A stretch of 64,000 bases of DNA, taken from contig OY282456.1 in assembly GCA_958296225.1 (NCBI GenBank), forward strand, positions 2,356,001 to 2,420,000, read 5' to 3'. How positions within the stretch are numbered: the stretch's first letter is position 1; each line of letters starts with the position of its first letter. The notes below the pieces were generated by a model, which was given only the letters and a program-made list of their open reading frames with translations, did no database searches and had not been told where the DNA came from. Shown in pieces: positions 50,939-61,089 of this stretch. The stretch is from an uncultured Dehalococcoidia bacterium (GTDB taxonomy: Bacteria; Chloroflexota; Dehalococcoidia; Lucifugimonadales; UBA3495). Made by a program: the position numbers and the translations under genes.

Positions 50939-53900
50939 CCACACGAGGCATGGCCGAATCTGTAGTTGAACAAGCCGCTTTAGCGTGGCTGGAAAGTTCC
51001 GGCTGGCGCATCACCAACGGGCCCGACCTGATACCCGACGCGCGCGCCGGCTACGGCAGCGTTATCCTGGAAACTAGCCTCCGCAGCGCCCTCGCCCGCC
51101 TGAATCCGCAACTGCCTTCCGATGCGCTTGATGACGCTTACCGCAAGCTGACCCGTCCCGCCGGGTCAAACCTGGTCACCCGCAACCGGGAGTTTCACCG
51201 GATGCTGGTGAACGGCGTTACCGTGGAGTACCGGGCCGACGACGGCGCAATACGCGGGGCGCAAGCGCAAGTCATTGACTTTGATAGCGCCGCCGCCAAC
51301 AACCTGCTGGCGGTCAACCAGTTCACCGCAACCGAGAACCAAAACACCCGACGCGCCGACATCGTGCTGTTCGTTAACGGCCTGCCCCTGGGCGTCATTG
51401 AGCTCAAGAATCCCGCCGACCCGGACGCCGGCATCTGGGATGCCTGGAACCAGCTGCAAACCTACAAAGATGCGCTGCCCACGCTGTTTGCGATGAACGA
51501 ACTGCTGATGGTTTCCGATGGCACGCAGGCGCGCATCGGTACGCTGACCGCCGGCCGGGAGTGGTTCAAGCCCTGGCGCGCCAGCTCCGGCGAAGGGCTG
51601 GCCGACGCCAACGCGCCGGAGTTGCAAGTAATGCTGTACGGGGTTTGCGCCCCGGAACGGCTGCTGCCGCTGCTCCGCGACTTCATCGTGTTTGAAGACG
51701 ACGGCGGCAGCCAGCCCGTCAAAAAGCTGGCCGGCTACCACCAGTTTCACGCCGTGCAGGTAGCGGTGCAGGAAACTTTGCGCGCCGCCGCGCTGCGGCA
51801 GTCGGAAAGGGAAATCGCGGAACCGCAGCGCGGTCGTTACGAGTCGGGCCCGCGTCCGGGCGGCCAGCCGGGCGACCGGCGCATCGGCGTCGTCTGGCAC
51901 ACGCAGGGGGCGGGCAAGAGTTTGAGCATGGCCTGTTACGCCGGCGCCGTCGCCCGGCATCCCGACATGGCCAACCCGACCATCGTGGTACTCACCGACC
52001 GCAACGACCTGGACGACCAGCTATTTGACACCTTCGCCCGCTGCCAGGACCTGCTGCGGCAAGAACCCACCCAGGCGGAAGACCGGGCCGACCTGCGTCG
52101 GAAACTGTCGGTGCAATCCGGCGGCGTAGTGTTCACCACCATCCAGAAATTCTTGCCCGAGGAACGGGGCGATACCTACCCCACGCTCTCCCCACGTCGC
52201 AACATCGTGGTCATCGCGGATGAGGCCCACCGCAGCCAGTACGACTTCATCGACGGCTACGCCCGGCACATCCGCGACGCTCTGCCCAACGCCTCCTTCA
52301 TCGGCTTTACCGGAACCCCCATCGAGCTGGAAGACGCCAACACCCGCACCGTATTTGGCGACTACATTAGCATTTACGACATCCAGCGCTCGGTGAACGA
52401 CGGCGCCACCGTGCCCATCTACTACGAAAGCCGGCTGGCCAACCTTACCCTGGACAAGTCGGCGCGGCCGTCCATTGACCCGGATTTTGAGGAAGCCACC
52501 GAAGGCGAAGAGATTGAGCGCAAGGAACGGCTGAAGTCGAAATGGGCGCAGCAGGAAGCGCTGGTTGGAGCGCACCCGCGCCTGAAGCAGGTGGCCCAGG
52601 ACATCGTGGAGCACTTCGAGCAACGGCTGGCAGTTCTGGAAGGCAAGGCGATGATTGTCGGCATGAGCCGCCGCATCTGCGTTGAGCTGTACGGAGAGCT
52701 GGTCCGGTTGCGGCCGGATTGGCACGGCGACGCAGACAGCGCGGGCAAGGTAAAGGTGGTTATGACCGGGGCCGCCTCCGACCCGTCCGACTGGCAGCAG
52801 CACATCCGCAGCAAGGCGCGGCGTGAAACCCTTGCCCAGCGTTTCCGCAATCCCGATGACCACTTTCAGGTGGTCATCGTCCGGGATATGTGGCTCACGG
52901 GGTTCGACGCGCCCAGCCTGCATACGATGTACGTGGACAAGCCAATGCGCGGCCACGGCCTGATGCAGACCATCGCCCGCGTCAACCGCGTGTTCAAGGA
53001 CAAACCGGGCGGCCTGGTTGTGGATTACCTGGGCATTGCCCAGGAGCTGAAGCAGGCCCTGACCACGTACACGGCCAGCGGCGGCACCGGCGCCACCGCA
53101 ATCGACCAGGCCCAGGCAGTGGCGGTCATGCTGGAAAAGTACGATGTCTGTCGTGGGCTGTTCCACGGATTCGACTACTCCGACTGGACTGGCGGCAGCC
53201 CGGCGCAGCGGCTGAGTCTGCTTCCGGCGGCTCTGGAACACGTCCTGGCCCAGGAAAAGGGCAAGGAACGCTGCCGGCAAGCAGTGCGCGAACTGGCCCT
53301 GGCCTTCGCGCTGGCGGTGCCCCACGAGGCGGCAATCGGCATCCGCAACGACGTCGCGTTCTTCCAGGCAATTCGCGCCCAACTGGTGAAGCGGGCGCCG
53401 GGCGAAGCGGGGAGCGACGAAGCTATGGACTCGGCCATCAGGCAGATTGTTTCGGGCGCGGTAGCCTCCGAAGGCGTGTTGGACATATTCGCCGCCGTTG
53501 GCTTGGATCGGCCGGACATTTCGGTGTTGTCCGATGAGTTCCTCGCCGAAATGCGGCAGCTGCCCCAGCGCAACCTGGCCGTCGAAGCCCTGCAAAGGCT
53601 GCTGAAAAGTGAGCTGGCTACTCGCCACAGACGGAACATAGTGCAATCGCGCTCTTTCGCAGAAATGCTGGAACAGACGTTGCTCCGCTACCGGAACCGA
53701 ACCATAGAGGCCGCCCAGGTCGTTGAGGAACTAATCCAGTTGGCCTATGAGATGCGGGCCGCCAACGCGCGCGGTGAACAATTGGGCCTGTCGGAGGACG
53801 AACTGGCCTTCTACGATGCCCTGGCAACTAACCAAAGCGCCGTACAAGTTCTGGGCGACGAACAACTGCGGGCAATCGCGCGTGAACTGGTGGCAACCGT

Positions 53901-54087
53901 CCGCAAAAACGTTAGCATCGACTGGACTTTGCGTGAAAACGCGCGCGCCCACCTGCGGCGGGTGGTGCGGAGAACTCTGAACCGGCACGGGTATCCGCCG
54001 GACCAACAGGCGCAAGCAATCCACACCGTGGTAGAGCAGGCGGAACTGTTCCCGGAAAACTTGCCCCAAGCAGCCATTGTTGGCTGA
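50935..54087 (+). CDS. hsdR: Type I restriction-modification restriction subunit R
   Basis: 1050 aa. An N-terminal nuclease domain with [12 protein letters not shown] (about 154-165), Walker A in [14 protein letters not shown] (about 324), DEAHRSQYD (about 428) and GFTGTP identify a superfamily 2 translocase/endonuclease. The C-terminal part is helical. Length is typical of HsdR. It translocates DNA and cleaves unmodified DNA when bound to HsdMS. Confidence 0.96.
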   Translation: MTTRGMAESVVEQAALAWLESSGWRITNGPDLIPDARAGYGSVILETSLRSALARLNPQLPSDALDDAYRKLTRPAGSNLVTRNREFHRMLVNGVTVEYRADDGAIRGAQAQVIDFDSAAANNLLAVNQFTATENQNTRRADIVLFVNGLPLGVIELKNPADPDAGIWDAWNQLQTYKDALPTLFAMNELLMVSDGTQARIGTLTAGREWFKPWRASSGEGLADANAPELQVMLYGVCAPERLLPLLRDFIVFEDDGGSQPVKKLAGYHQFHAVQVAVQETLRAAALRQSEREIAEPQRGRYESGPRPGGQPGDRRIGVVWHTQGAGKSLSMACYAGAVARHPDMANPTIVVLTDRNDLDDQLFDTFARCQDLLRQEPTQAEDRADLRRKLSVQSGGVVFTTIQKFLPEERGDTYPTLSPRRNIVVIADEAHRSQYDFIDGYARHIRDALPNASFIGFTGTPIELEDANTRTVFGDYISIYDIQRSVNDGATVPIYYESRLANLTLDKSARPSIDPDFEEATEGEEIERKERLKSKWAQQEALVGAHPRLKQVAQDIVEHFEQRLAVLEGKAMIVGMSRRICVELYGELVRLRPDWHGDADSAGKVKVVMTGAASDPSDWQQHIRSKARRETLAQRFRNPDDHFQVVIVRDMWLTGFDAPSLHTMYVDKPMRGHGLMQTIARVNRVFKDKPGGLVVDYLGIAQELKQALTTYTASGGTGATAIDQAQAVAVMLEKYDVCRGLFHGFDYSDWTGGSPAQRLSLLPAALEHVLAQEKGKERCRQAVRELALAFALAVPHEAAIGIRNDVAFFQAIRAQLVKRAPGEAGSDEAMDSAIRQIVSGAVASEGVLDIFAAVGLDRPDISVLSDEFLAEMRQLPQRNLAVEALQRLLKSELATRHRRNIVQSRSFAEMLEQTLLRYRNRTIEAAQVVEELIQLAYEMRAANARGEQLGLSEDELAFYDALATNQSAVQVLGDEQLRAIARELVATVRKNVSIDWTLRENARAHLRRVVRRTLNRHGYPPDQQAQAIHTVVEQAELFPENLPQAAIVG

Positions 54088-54226
54088 CCCAGCTCCCTAT
54101 GGTCTGTTGACGAAAAACACTTTTGAGCCGCAGTCGCACGAGAAATAGAAAATAGGACGACCGCACGATGGGCGCCTTCCCGGTCGTGTGTTGGCGCGGC
54201 GCCAAAATCCGTGTGCAGCCATTTCG

Positions 54227-56068
54227 CTACCCTTCGTCCCCAATCTTCAGCAGGCTCAAAAAGGCTTCCTGGGGCACTTCCACCCGGCCTACCCGCTTCA
54301 TCCTCTTTTTCCCTTCCTTCTGCCTTTCCAGCAGCTTGCGTTTGCGGGTGATGTCGCCGCCGTAGCATTTGGCCAGGACGTCTTTGCGCATGGCCCGCAC
54401 CGTTTCGCGGGCTACGATGCGGCTGCCGATGGCGGCCTGGATGGGCACCTCGAACATCTGGCGGGGGATGGTGGCGCGCAGTTTTTCCACCAGGCTGCGG
54501 CCCTGGGCTATCGCGTTGTCCCGGTGGCTAATCATGCTGAGGGCTTCTACCGGCGTCTGGTTCACCAGAATGTCGATGCGCACCAGCGGCGCGGCGCGGT
54601 AGCCCTCAAAGGTGTAATCCAGCGAGGCGTAGCCTTGCGTGCGCGACTTCAGCTGGTTGTAGAAATCGGCCAGCATCTCGCCCAGGGGCATAGTGTATTC
54701 CATTACCACCCGCGACTGGTCGGAGTCCGCGCCGCCGGCCAGGCCCTGGATGTACTCCATGCGGCGGAACTCGGAGCGGCGGGCGTGCATCAGCTCCATC
54801 ACCGCGCCCACGGAGCGGCTGGGGGCGACGATGGTGACGCCCAGGATGGGTTCCCGCACTTCGGAGATGGCGTTGGGCTGCGGCAGCAGGGACGGGTTAT
54901 CCACTCGCACCACTTCGCCGTTGGTCAGCAGCACCTCGTAGGCGACGCTGGGCGCCGTTACGATGAGGTCAAGGTCATATTCCCGCTCCAGCCGCTCCTG
55001 CACGATTTCCAGATGCACCAGACCGAGAAAGCCGCAGCGGAACCCGAAGCCCAGCGCGCCGCTGTTCTCCGGCTCAATGGACAGGGAGGCGTCGTTGAGT
55101 TTCAGCTTGTCCAGGGCGGCGCGCAGGCGGGTGTAGTCCTCGCCGTCGGCGGGATACAGGCCGGCGAACACCATTGACTTCAGCTCCACGTAGCCGGGCA
55201 GGGGTTCGGTGGCCGGCGCGGCGTAACTGGTCAGGGTGTCGCCTACGGCGCACTCCTGCACGTCCTTGAACCCGGTGGCGACGTAACCCACCTGGCCGGC
55301 CAGCAGCGTATCGGTGGGGGTTGGCTCCGGCGCGAAAACCCCTACCTCCATAATTTCCACCGACTTGCCGGATGACATCACCCGCAGCCGGTCGTGGCGC
55401 GAGATGCCGCCGTCGGCCACCCGCACGTAGGCGATGATGCCTTTGTAGGTGTTATATGTGGAGTCGAACACCAGCGCGCGGAAGGGGTCGTCGGCCCCGC
55501 CCCGGGGCGGCGGCACCCGGGCCACGATGGCGTCCAGCAGTTCGCGGCAACCGGCGCCGGATTTGGCGGAGACGTACACCATCTCGTCGCGGCGGAAGCC
55601 GAAAATCTGCTCCATTTCGGCGGCGACGCGCTCCGGCTCGGCCGAGGGCAGGTCAACCTTGTTGATGACCGGGATGATTTCCAGGTCGTATTGCAGGGCC
55701 AGCAGGGTGTTGGCGATGGTTTGCGCCTCTACCCCCTGGGTGGCGTCCACCACCAGCAGCGCCCCCTCGCAGGCGGCCAGGGCGCGGGAGACTTCATAGG
55801 AAAAATCCACGTGGCCGGGGGTGTCAATCAGGTTCAGCTGGTAATCGCCGGCGTCGGGGCCGGCGGCGACGGTATGCGCCATCGTCACCGCCTTGCCCTT
55901 GATAGTGATGCCGCGCTCCCGCTCCAGTTCCATCTGGTCGAGGAACTGGGCTTTCATATCCTGGGGCCGGACGGCGCCGGTCAGCTCCAGAAAGCGGTCG
56001 GCCAGGGTGGATTTCCCGTGGTCAATGTGGGCGATGATGCAAAAATTGCGAATGCTGTACTGTTCCAT
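54227..56068 (-). CDS. lepA: Elongation factor 4 (LepA)
   Basis: 613 aa GTPase. [20 protein letters not shown] (P-loop), [20 protein letters not shown] and the C-terminal [20 protein letters not shown] ... [16 protein letters not shown] are diagnostic of LepA, which back-translocates or helps initiation on ribosomes. Divergent from aprB (144 bp). Confidence 0.97.
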   Translation of the reverse strand: MEQYSIRNFCIIAHIDHGKSTLADRFLELTGAVRPQDMKAQFLDQMELERERGITIKGKAVTMAHTVAAGPDAGDYQLNLIDTPGHVDFSYEVSRALAACEGALLVVDATQGVEAQTIANTLLALQYDLEIIPVINKVDLPSAEPERVAAEMEQIFGFRRDEMVYVSAKSGAGCRELLDAIVARVPPPRGGADDPFRALVFDSTYNTYKGIIAYVRVADGGISRHDRLRVMSSGKSVEIMEVGVFAPEPTPTDTLLAGQVGYVATGFKDVQECAVGDTLTSYAAPATEPLPGYVELKSMVFAGLYPADGEDYTRLRAALDKLKLNDASLSIEPENSGALGFGFRCGFLGLVHLEIVQERLEREYDLDLIVTAPSVAYEVLLTNGEVVRVDNPSLLPQPNAISEVREPILGVTIVAPSRSVGAVMELMHARRSEFRRMEYIQGLAGGADSDQSRVVMEYTMPLGEMLADFYNQLKSRTQGYASLDYTFEGYRAAPLVRIDILVNQTPVEALSMISHRDNAIAQGRSLVEKLRATIPRQMFEVPIQAAIGSRIVARETVRAMRKDVLAKCYGGDITRKRKLLERQKEGKKRMKRVGRVEVPQEAFLSLLKIGDEG

Positions 56069-56138
56069 AACGCCGGCTATGGTAGCACGGGGACAAACCG
56101 GGCGGCAATGACTGACGGGACGCCGGCCGGCCGTTTGG

Positions 56139-56147
56139 TGTTACAAT
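56139..56147 (+). promoter_or_regulatory. Extended -10-like element upstream of aprB
   Basis: TGTTACAAT fits TGn-TANANT, 65 nt before the GTG start. It is the same type as upstream of sat, the 60228 gene and aprA. Called by eye. Confidence 0.35.
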
Positions 56148-56212
56148 TCACCGCAAACCCTGGCCGCCGGCCCTATCTGTCCACCAAACCTACCCGTTCA
56201 GAGGAGATACCA

Positions 56213-56656
56213 GTGCCTACTTACGTTGACCCTGCCGCCTGCAACGCCTGCGCCGGAATGCACGGCGGGCCGCAGTGCGTGTATATCTGCCCCAACGACC
56301 TGATGGTGCTTGATGACATCGTGAACAAAGGCAGCAACCAGGAGCCGGAAATGTGCTCCGAATGTTACGCCTGCGTCAAGTTGTGCCCGGAGAACGCCAT
56401 CCACGTGCGCGGGTACGCCGATTTCGTCCCCCTGGGCGCGGAAGTGCAGCCCCACTACGAGGGGCAGGACATCGTGTGGGACGTTACCTTCCGCGATGGC
56501 CGCACCGAGCATTTCCGCTTCGCTTCCCGCACTACCGAATGGGGCAGCATTGACCCCTACGCCGGCATCCAGCCGGCCGCCCCGGACGCCCTGCGGACGA
56601 CGGCTCTGTTCGGCGAACCACAATACCTGCTGCTGCCGGACGAAACCGGGGGGTGA
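56213..56656 (+). CDS. aprB: Adenylylsulfate reductase subunit beta
   Basis: 147 aa, GTG start at 56213 with GAGGAG 7 nt upstream. Two [4Fe-4S] sites: C10, C13, C22 and C26 (PAACNACAGMHGGPQCVYIC, long loop typical of AprB) and C48, C51, C54 and C58 (CSECYACVKLCP). The C-terminal part, including TEWGSIDPY, is the AprB tail that wraps around AprA. It carries electrons to the FAD of AprA. It is followed after 1 nt by a PaREP1-like gene, whereas aprA itself lies about 4.4 kb away. Confidence 0.96.
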   Translation: MPTYVDPAACNACAGMHGGPQCVYICPNDLMVLDDIVNKGSNQEPEMCSECYACVKLCPENAIHVRGYADFVPLGAEVQPHYEGQDIVWDVTFRDGRTEHFRFASRTTEWGSIDPYAGIQPAAPDALRTTALFGEPQYLLLPDETGG

Positions 56657-56657
56657 T

Positions 56658-57023
56658 ATGACCGCCGCCGATGCCACCGGCTACCATCAGGAACGCAGCT
56701 GGCATTTTCTGGGGCTGGTGGACGATGAACTGGCCCGGGGCGAACTGGAAGCAGCCAGCAACAAGGTTTGGGGCGGCGCCGCCCACGCCATCAAAGCCGC
56801 CGCCGAAAGCCGGGGATGGGCGCATAATGCCCACGCCTTGCTGGAAGAGACCGTAGTGCGGCTGATTCGCGAGGAAGGCGCTCCGCCGCACCTGTTCGGC
56901 CAGTATATGATGGCTACGGCCTACCACCAGCGGTTTTATGGCGGCCCGCCCAACGCCGACGGCATCCGCTACGGCAGGGAAATCATCGCCGAATTCATCC
57001 AAACGCTGGAAAGCCTGGGGTGA
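56658..57023 (+). CDS. PaREP1-like (HEPN-fold) protein 1
   Basis: 121 aa, start 1 nt after the aprB stop, so translationally coupled. ELARGELEAASNKVWGGAAH and AIKAAAESRGWAHNAHALLE, then HQRFYGG, resemble the PaREP1 family of helical HEPN-like proteins found in archaea and some Chloroflexota. Two more members are at 60228-60970. The HEPN RxxxxH element is not obvious, so RNase activity is doubtful. Association with aprB suggests a partner or assembly role; inferred. Confidence 0.7.
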   Translation: MTAADATGYHQERSWHFLGLVDDELARGELEAASNKVWGGAAHAIKAAAESRGWAHNAHALLEETVVRLIREEGAPPHLFGQYMMATAYHQRFYGGPPNADGIRYGREIIAEFIQTLESLG

Positions 57024-57031
57024 ACACCGGC

Positions 57032-57817
57032 CTAATCTACAGGCGGCGCGCCCGCATCATCCCCCGTGCCGGCGGCCGGTTGTGGCGCGCCGCGACGGGT
57101 CAGCGCTATTATCCCCACCACCAGGGCCGCCAGCGCCAGCAGTGCGGCCACGCCGGCCGCGCCCAGCGTGTAGAGGCCGTAGCTGTCGGACTCAGCGGCG
57201 CGGCCCCGAGGCCCTTCTTCGCCTTCCGGCCCCCGGTCGCCTTGCGGGCCGGCCGCTCCTGGCTCGCCTGGTGGACCTGGTGGCCCGGCCGCCCCCGGTG
57301 GGCCCGGCGGCCCGGCCGGGCCCGGCTCGCCTCTGGGGCCGTCCCCTCCCGGCGGGCCGGCCGGCCCCGCGGGACCTGGCGGGCCGGCCGGCAGTGTCGC
57401 CGCCGGCGTCGCTATTGCCGGCAGCGGAGTTGCCGTTGCCGCCGGCTGCGCTCCCGTGGCTGCCCGCAGTTCCAAATCAATCCGCAATGACCCGCTGCTC
57501 CACTGCGCTTCGGCGCCCGATATGGAGTTGCCCACCATAAAGAATACCGCGTTGCCGGCGGGTGGCTCGTCAATCTGAAAGGGCTTGAACCGGCCCTGGG
57601 CTTCCACCACTCCCGCGCCCAGCACCGTGGTCCCCTGCATCGCTTGCACCGGAGTGCCCGGCGGCGCCAATTCACCGCCCAGCCACGCCACGCCGCCCCA
57701 AAAGGCCGGCGGTACGCTGGGCGCCTGCGCCGACACCGACCCCAACCCCGTTGCCCAGGGCAACGCCAACAGCAGGGACAGAGCCAGAGTCATAGCGAAC
57801 CAGTGTCGTTTGCTCAT
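57032..57817 (-). CDS. Collagen-like surface protein
   Basis: 261 aa. Residues 1-31 are a signal peptide ([20 protein letters not shown]). A beta-rich head (35-130) precedes an Ala/Pro linker, then about 21 Gly-X-Y triplets (e.g. [20 protein letters not shown], residues about 145-206), and a C-terminal membrane helix ([20 protein letters not shown]). This makes a membrane-anchored, collagen-like stalk outside the cell. It lies next to another exported, Ala/Pro-linked membrane protein. Confidence 0.85.
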   Translation of the reverse strand: MSKRHWFAMTLALSLLLALPWATGLGSVSAQAPSVPPAFWGGVAWLGGELAPPGTPVQAMQGTTVLGAGVVEAQGRFKPFQIDEPPAGNAVFFMVGNSISGAEAQWSSGSLRIDLELRAATGAQPAATATPLPAIATPAATLPAGPPGPAGPAGPPGGDGPRGEPGPAGPPGPPGAAGPPGPPGEPGAAGPQGDRGPEGEEGPRGRAAESDSYGLYTLGAAGVAALLALAALVVGIIALTRRGAPQPAAGTGDDAGAPPVD

Positions 57818-57820
57818 TTC

Positions 57821-59176
57821 CTATCCCCCGCAAAAAGGAAGGCTGTCAGATATAGTGCTGGCATATCGATAAGAATAGTCGTTACCGCCAGGATTATCAA
57901 TTAATTCCGATAACAGGGGGAGGCGGTCTTCATTCAACTCATCAGCTGTGTAATCAAATACGCATTCACAGTATTCTCTCGCTGCTCGCCCGGTGCCACG
58001 CTGGGACGCTCCGGTGGGTTCGTGCACGCAATCATCCACCCAAGTGCCACGCGATGCATACGAAGAGTCTAGGAACATCGTCGCCGTCGGTGCCGGCGCC
58101 GCCGGCGGCTGCGTTGCCGCCAGTGCCGCCGGTGCCGGCTGCGTTGCCGCCGCCGGCGGCGCACGGTCTCCGTCGCGGTTTGAGCGGGTCTCTCCAGGAT
58201 CAACAAACTCGGCGGTGCCGTTGCCCACTACAAACTCCTCCTCGGCTCCCACCTCTTCAATGTCCAGATTAAGAGCAAAACCGGCAAACATCCCTTCAAG
58301 AAGGTCGTCAATCGCGATGTCATCTTCAGCGCTTTCAGCGGCGCGTTCCGAACTGAACATAACGGCGTAGGATGCCGGTATGGATTCGCTGTCGTCACTT
58401 TCGCCCAGGGCAAAGGCAATCCCTTCGCAGCGGTTGATGACGCAGTCATTTAATATGTACGCAACCTGCAACCACCCGCCTTCGGTCTGGTCCAGGATTC
58501 GCTTGATGTCGCTGTCTGCGACATCCGCCAGTTTCTCCGGGGTACGGCTCTTGTACGTGAGCACGTCTTCCAGGTCGTCCTGCCGTCGGGCGAAAACGAC
58601 GAACTCGTCCTTTTCAAACAGCGCCACCGCCGCGAACTCCTGCCCGGAACACTCCCACAGCTCAAAACCACGGTAGTCATCATCTTCACAGTCCAGCCCA
58701 TCCTCCAGCTCTTCACGGATGACGTCGAAATCAAAACTGCCCTGCACAATTTCCAGAATATCGTCGCCGTTTCTGTTTAATGCAAAGGCTACAAGCGCAA
58801 CATCGTCATCGTCTATGTCAAGCGCCTCGTAAGCGCCGAAGAGCCCCTCGGAATCCTCGCCTGATTCCTCCAGGTACTCAAAAAAGTCCTCGGGAACGTC
58901 GCCTCTCAAAACCGCTGCATTGTCTCCAATAAGTACCCCTCCGGCGTCGGCGGGAATGTAGCCCAGCACGTTGTCGCCACCGCTGGCCCCACTACCGCCG
59001 CCGAGAACGCCGGACAGGAACAGCGCCACCACCACGACGACCGCCAGCACCACGCCGCCGCCAGTCCCGCCGATAATTAGCCACTTGGTAGGGATGTTGA
59101 ATACCTGCCCGCCGGAGGGCCGGCTGGCCCGCTGCCGGGGTTGTTCGGGCTGTTCCGGGGTTCCGTTCGTTGCCAT
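57821..59176 (-). CDS. Large single-pass membrane protein of unknown function
   Basis: 451 aa. A membrane helix is at about 31-56 (IIGGTGGGVVLAVVVVVALF). The extracytoplasmic part is rich in Asp/Glu (residues 80-300, including YIPADAGGVLIGDNAAVLRG), followed by an Ala/Pro/Thr linker (about 345-375) and a Cys-containing C-terminal module (VDDCVHEPTG ... REYCECVFDYTADELNEDRL). Not a recognised family. Its end abuts the collagen-like gene start (3 nt). Confidence 0.6.
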   Translation of the reverse strand: MATNGTPEQPEQPRQRASRPSGGQVFNIPTKWLIIGGTGGGVVLAVVVVVALFLSGVLGGGSGASGGDNVLGYIPADAGGVLIGDNAAVLRGDVPEDFFEYLEESGEDSEGLFGAYEALDIDDDDVALVAFALNRNGDDILEIVQGSFDFDVIREELEDGLDCEDDDYRGFELWECSGQEFAAVALFEKDEFVVFARRQDDLEDVLTYKSRTPEKLADVADSDIKRILDQTEGGWLQVAYILNDCVINRCEGIAFALGESDDSESIPASYAVMFSSERAAESAEDDIAIDDLLEGMFAGFALNLDIEEVGAEEEFVVGNGTAEFVDPGETRSNRDGDRAPPAAATQPAPAALAATQPPAAPAPTATMFLDSSYASRGTWVDDCVHEPTGASQRGTGRAAREYCECVFDYTADELNEDRLPLLSELIDNPGGNDYSYRYASTISDSLPFCGG

Positions 59177-59304
59177 TTTGATTTACTCTCCGGTTTGATG
59201 GGATGGAGTGGAGTGGAATTGGAAAGTTGACCGGCGCGCCCACGACGGCCACATACGCGGGCGCGCCGGCTTGAAGGATGGGAAAAAGGAGCTACTGTTC
59301 GGCG

Positions 59305-59763
59305 TCAATGGTTTCCAGAGCGTTGCGGCGGAACTCCATTGGATTCGGATATGAACGGGATAGACTGCCTGGTGCCGCCGGTTCCGTTGACAACGATAGT
59401 TCCGGCATTGAAAATCCGGCTTATAATGCCTTGCCTGACTGCCAAACCTTCAACGCGCGCATGGTTTAGTTCCAGAGTACTGCGGCCAATCAGCCCACGC
59501 TTGGCTATGACTCGCCGTGAGGTGACCGCAAATTCGGTGGTCAAATATGTAATCGCGGCGCGGATGATTGGGATTGCGGTCAGCAGGATAATGAGCACAG
59601 CAACGAAGAATCCGCCGCCGCCGCCCATCTCTGCCCCTACCGATAAGGCGATGATGAGGCCAATGAAAAGCAATATCGCCGGGCCGACAAAAATGCCCCA
59701 ATGCAGCCTCGCACGATGCAACACCTGCTCCCCGGACAGCAAATTGTCATCTACGTAGCTCAT
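59305..59763 (-). CDS. Bacterial PH-domain (DUF304) membrane protein with apparent C-terminal frameshift
   Basis: 152 aa from the ATG at 59763 (GGAGG 6 nt upstream). Two membrane helices (HWGIFVGPAILLFIGLIIAL; FVAVLIILLTAIPIIRAAIT) are followed by the PH fold: TTEFAVTSRRVIAKRGLIGR, STLELNHARVEGLAVRQGI and GTIVVNGTGG. As read, the protein ends ISESNGVPPQRSGNH; in another frame the DNA reads MEFRRNALETIDAEQ and stops at 59292, which is the usual PH C-terminus (NP..FR). A one-base indel near 59345 would restore it. Confidence 0.8.
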   Translation of the reverse strand: MSYVDDNLLSGEQVLHRARLHWGIFVGPAILLFIGLIIALSVGAEMGGGGGFFVAVLIILLTAIPIIRAAITYLTTEFAVTSRRVIAKRGLIGRSTLELNHARVEGLAVRQGIISRIFNAGTIVVNGTGGTRQSIPFISESNGVPPQRSGNH

Positions 59764-59887
59764 TCTCGGCCTCCATGGTTCGTGGTCAATGTCGCTTGAA
59801 TTTATAACGGGATACTCCATTTACGGCCTTATCTCCATATCATATAGTCTATGTACTTATAATCTATGCGCCGCTAGCATTGCCGGC

Positions 59888-60256
59888 GTGAACGCTTATC
59901 AAAGGGCCTTTGGCCGGCGCGTCCGCCAATTGCGCCACCGGCGGGGAATCACTCAGGAGGAGTTGGCCCACCGCGCCGGCATCCATACCACCTACCTGTC
60001 CGGCATTGAGCGGGGGGTGCGCAACCCGTCGCTGAAAAACATCCGCGCCATCGCCATCGCGCTGGCGGTTCCGGTGGCGGAGCTGTTCGCTTTTGAGGCT
60101 GCTAATTGCCCCCCCCCCCCCCGACTTTGGCTAGTCGAAAACCGCTGTTGGCGCGGCGCGCGCCAGCAGGGCCGGCGTTCCGCTTTGCTATCTTTGCTAT
60201 ACTGGCGCTGCAACCCGGAGGAGCGCTATGACCACCGCCATCACCAACGTCGTTGA
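59888..60256 (+). CDS. XRE-family helix-turn-helix regulator with a C14 tract
   Basis: 122 aa from a GTG at 59888. The HTH domain (YQRAFGRRVRQLRHRRGIT, QEELAHRAGIHTTYLSGIER, NPSLKNIRAIAIALAVPVAE) is complete and compact. The DNA then has 14 consecutive C (60109-60122, read NCPPPP), after which the C-terminus has no resemblance to anything and overlaps the next gene. One C fewer would stop the protein at 60132-60134; one more would stop it at 60229-60231. The regulator may be phase-variable, or the tract length may be a sequencing error. Confidence 0.8.
   Translation: MNAYQRAFGRRVRQLRHRRGITQEELAHRAGIHTTYLSGIERGVRNPSLKNIRAIAIALAVPVAELFAFEAANCPPPPRLWLVENRCWRGARQQGRRSALLSLLYWRCNPEERYDHRHHQRR
60109..60122 (+). 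repeat. Homopolymer tract of 14 C inside the regulator gene
   Basis: A run of 14 C, immediately after the HTH domain of the XRE regulator. All three frames after it end at different stops, giving alternative C-termini. Confidence 0.95.
60195..60203 (+). promoter_or_regulatory. Extended -10-like element upstream of the PaREP1-like pair
   Basis: TGCTATACT, 25 nt before the ATG at 60228; identical to the element before aprA at 61009. Confidence 0.4.
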
Positions 60257-60605
60257 CCGCCATCGCAAAGCCAGCTGGCAATCGCTTGAGCAGGTATCCG
60301 TCAAGTTAGAGCATGGCGAACTCGAGGCGGCGTCCCAGATGCTTTGGGACGCCGCCGCCCACGGCGTCAGAGCCGCTGCGGCACGGCGCGGCTGGCCCCA
60401 CGATTCCGTCAAGGACTTGATGAAAGTGGTGGTGCGGCTGATGCAAGAAGAGGACGGCCCCCTCGACCTGAACAGTAACCTTATTCTCGCCTACGGCTTT
60501 AACCGTATCGACCGGGCGTGGGAGATACCCCTTTACGAGGACGACGTTATCTACGCCAAAGGGCCGGTTGCTGACTTGCTGCGGATTCTGGAGAGTATGG
60601 ACTGA
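60228..60605 (+). CDS. PaREP1-like (HEPN-fold) protein 2
   Basis: 125 aa, GGAGG 7 nt upstream. VKLEHGELEAASQMLWDAAA, then HGVRAAAARRGWPHDSVKDL, aligns with the other two members, but the region after residue 80 (FNRIDRAWEIPLYEDD) differs where they read FYG. It overlaps the next gene by TGATG. The three paralogues share (E)LxxGELExAxxxxW..AAH.(I/V)(K/R)A.A...GW.H. Confidence 0.7.
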   Translation: MTTAITNVVDRHRKASWQSLEQVSVKLEHGELEAASQMLWDAAAHGVRAAAARRGWPHDSVKDLMKVVVRLMQEEDGPLDLNSNLILAYGFNRIDRAWEIPLYEDDVIYAKGPVADLLRILESMD

Positions 60606-60970
60606 TGGTTGCGCCACGCCCTGCGGAGTATTACCAGGAACGCAGCCAGCATTTTCTGAACCTGATAGACGCAATGCTTGACTTGGGGGAATTGGAGCTC
60701 GCTTGTGAAGTTTTGTGGGGCGCCTCCGCACACGCCATAAAAGCGGTTGCCCAGAGGAAAGGATGGGCGCACGGTTCGCACGACCGGTTGCGCGCTACCG
60801 TCATCCGCTTGATAGACGAAGGTGCGCCGCCGCATTTGAATGGCCAATACATGGTAACAGCCACGTTCCACGTCGGTTTTTATGGAGACTGGATGTTTAA
60901 CGCCGATAACATCCGCGCCGGCAAGGTGCTGGTTGCCCAATTCAGCCAAACCCTGGCCGCCCTGCCCTGA
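60605..60970 (+). CDS. PaREP1-like (HEPN-fold) protein 3
   Basis: 121 aa; ATG shares its A with the TGA of the previous gene, so translation is coupled. LDLGELELACEVLWGASAHA, IKAVAQRKGWAHGSHDRLRA and HVGFYGDWMFNADNI closely match the protein encoded after aprB. It lies 119 bp before aprA, so PaREP1-like genes flank both Apr subunits. Confidence 0.72.
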   Translation: MVAPRPAEYYQERSQHFLNLIDAMLDLGELELACEVLWGASAHAIKAVAQRKGWAHGSHDRLRATVIRLIDEGAPPHLNGQYMVTATFHVGFYGDWMFNADNIRAGKVLVAQFSQTLAALP

Positions 60971-61008
60971 ATCCGGCCGGCTTGCGGGCCGCTGGCGCTG
61001 CCCCAATC

Positions 61009-61017
61009 TGCTATACT
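61009..61017 (+). promoter_or_regulatory. Extended -10-like element upstream of aprA
   Basis: TGCTATACT, 72 nt before the aprA ATG, identical to the element at 60195. A second TATATT follows at 61020. Suggests aprA has its own promoter. Confidence 0.4.
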
Positions 61018-61089
61018 GCTATATTGCCGTGCGGCTTCCGGCGCATAGTGCCGGCCGCCCAGCCAGACCATCGCAGAGGAGAACCCCAG

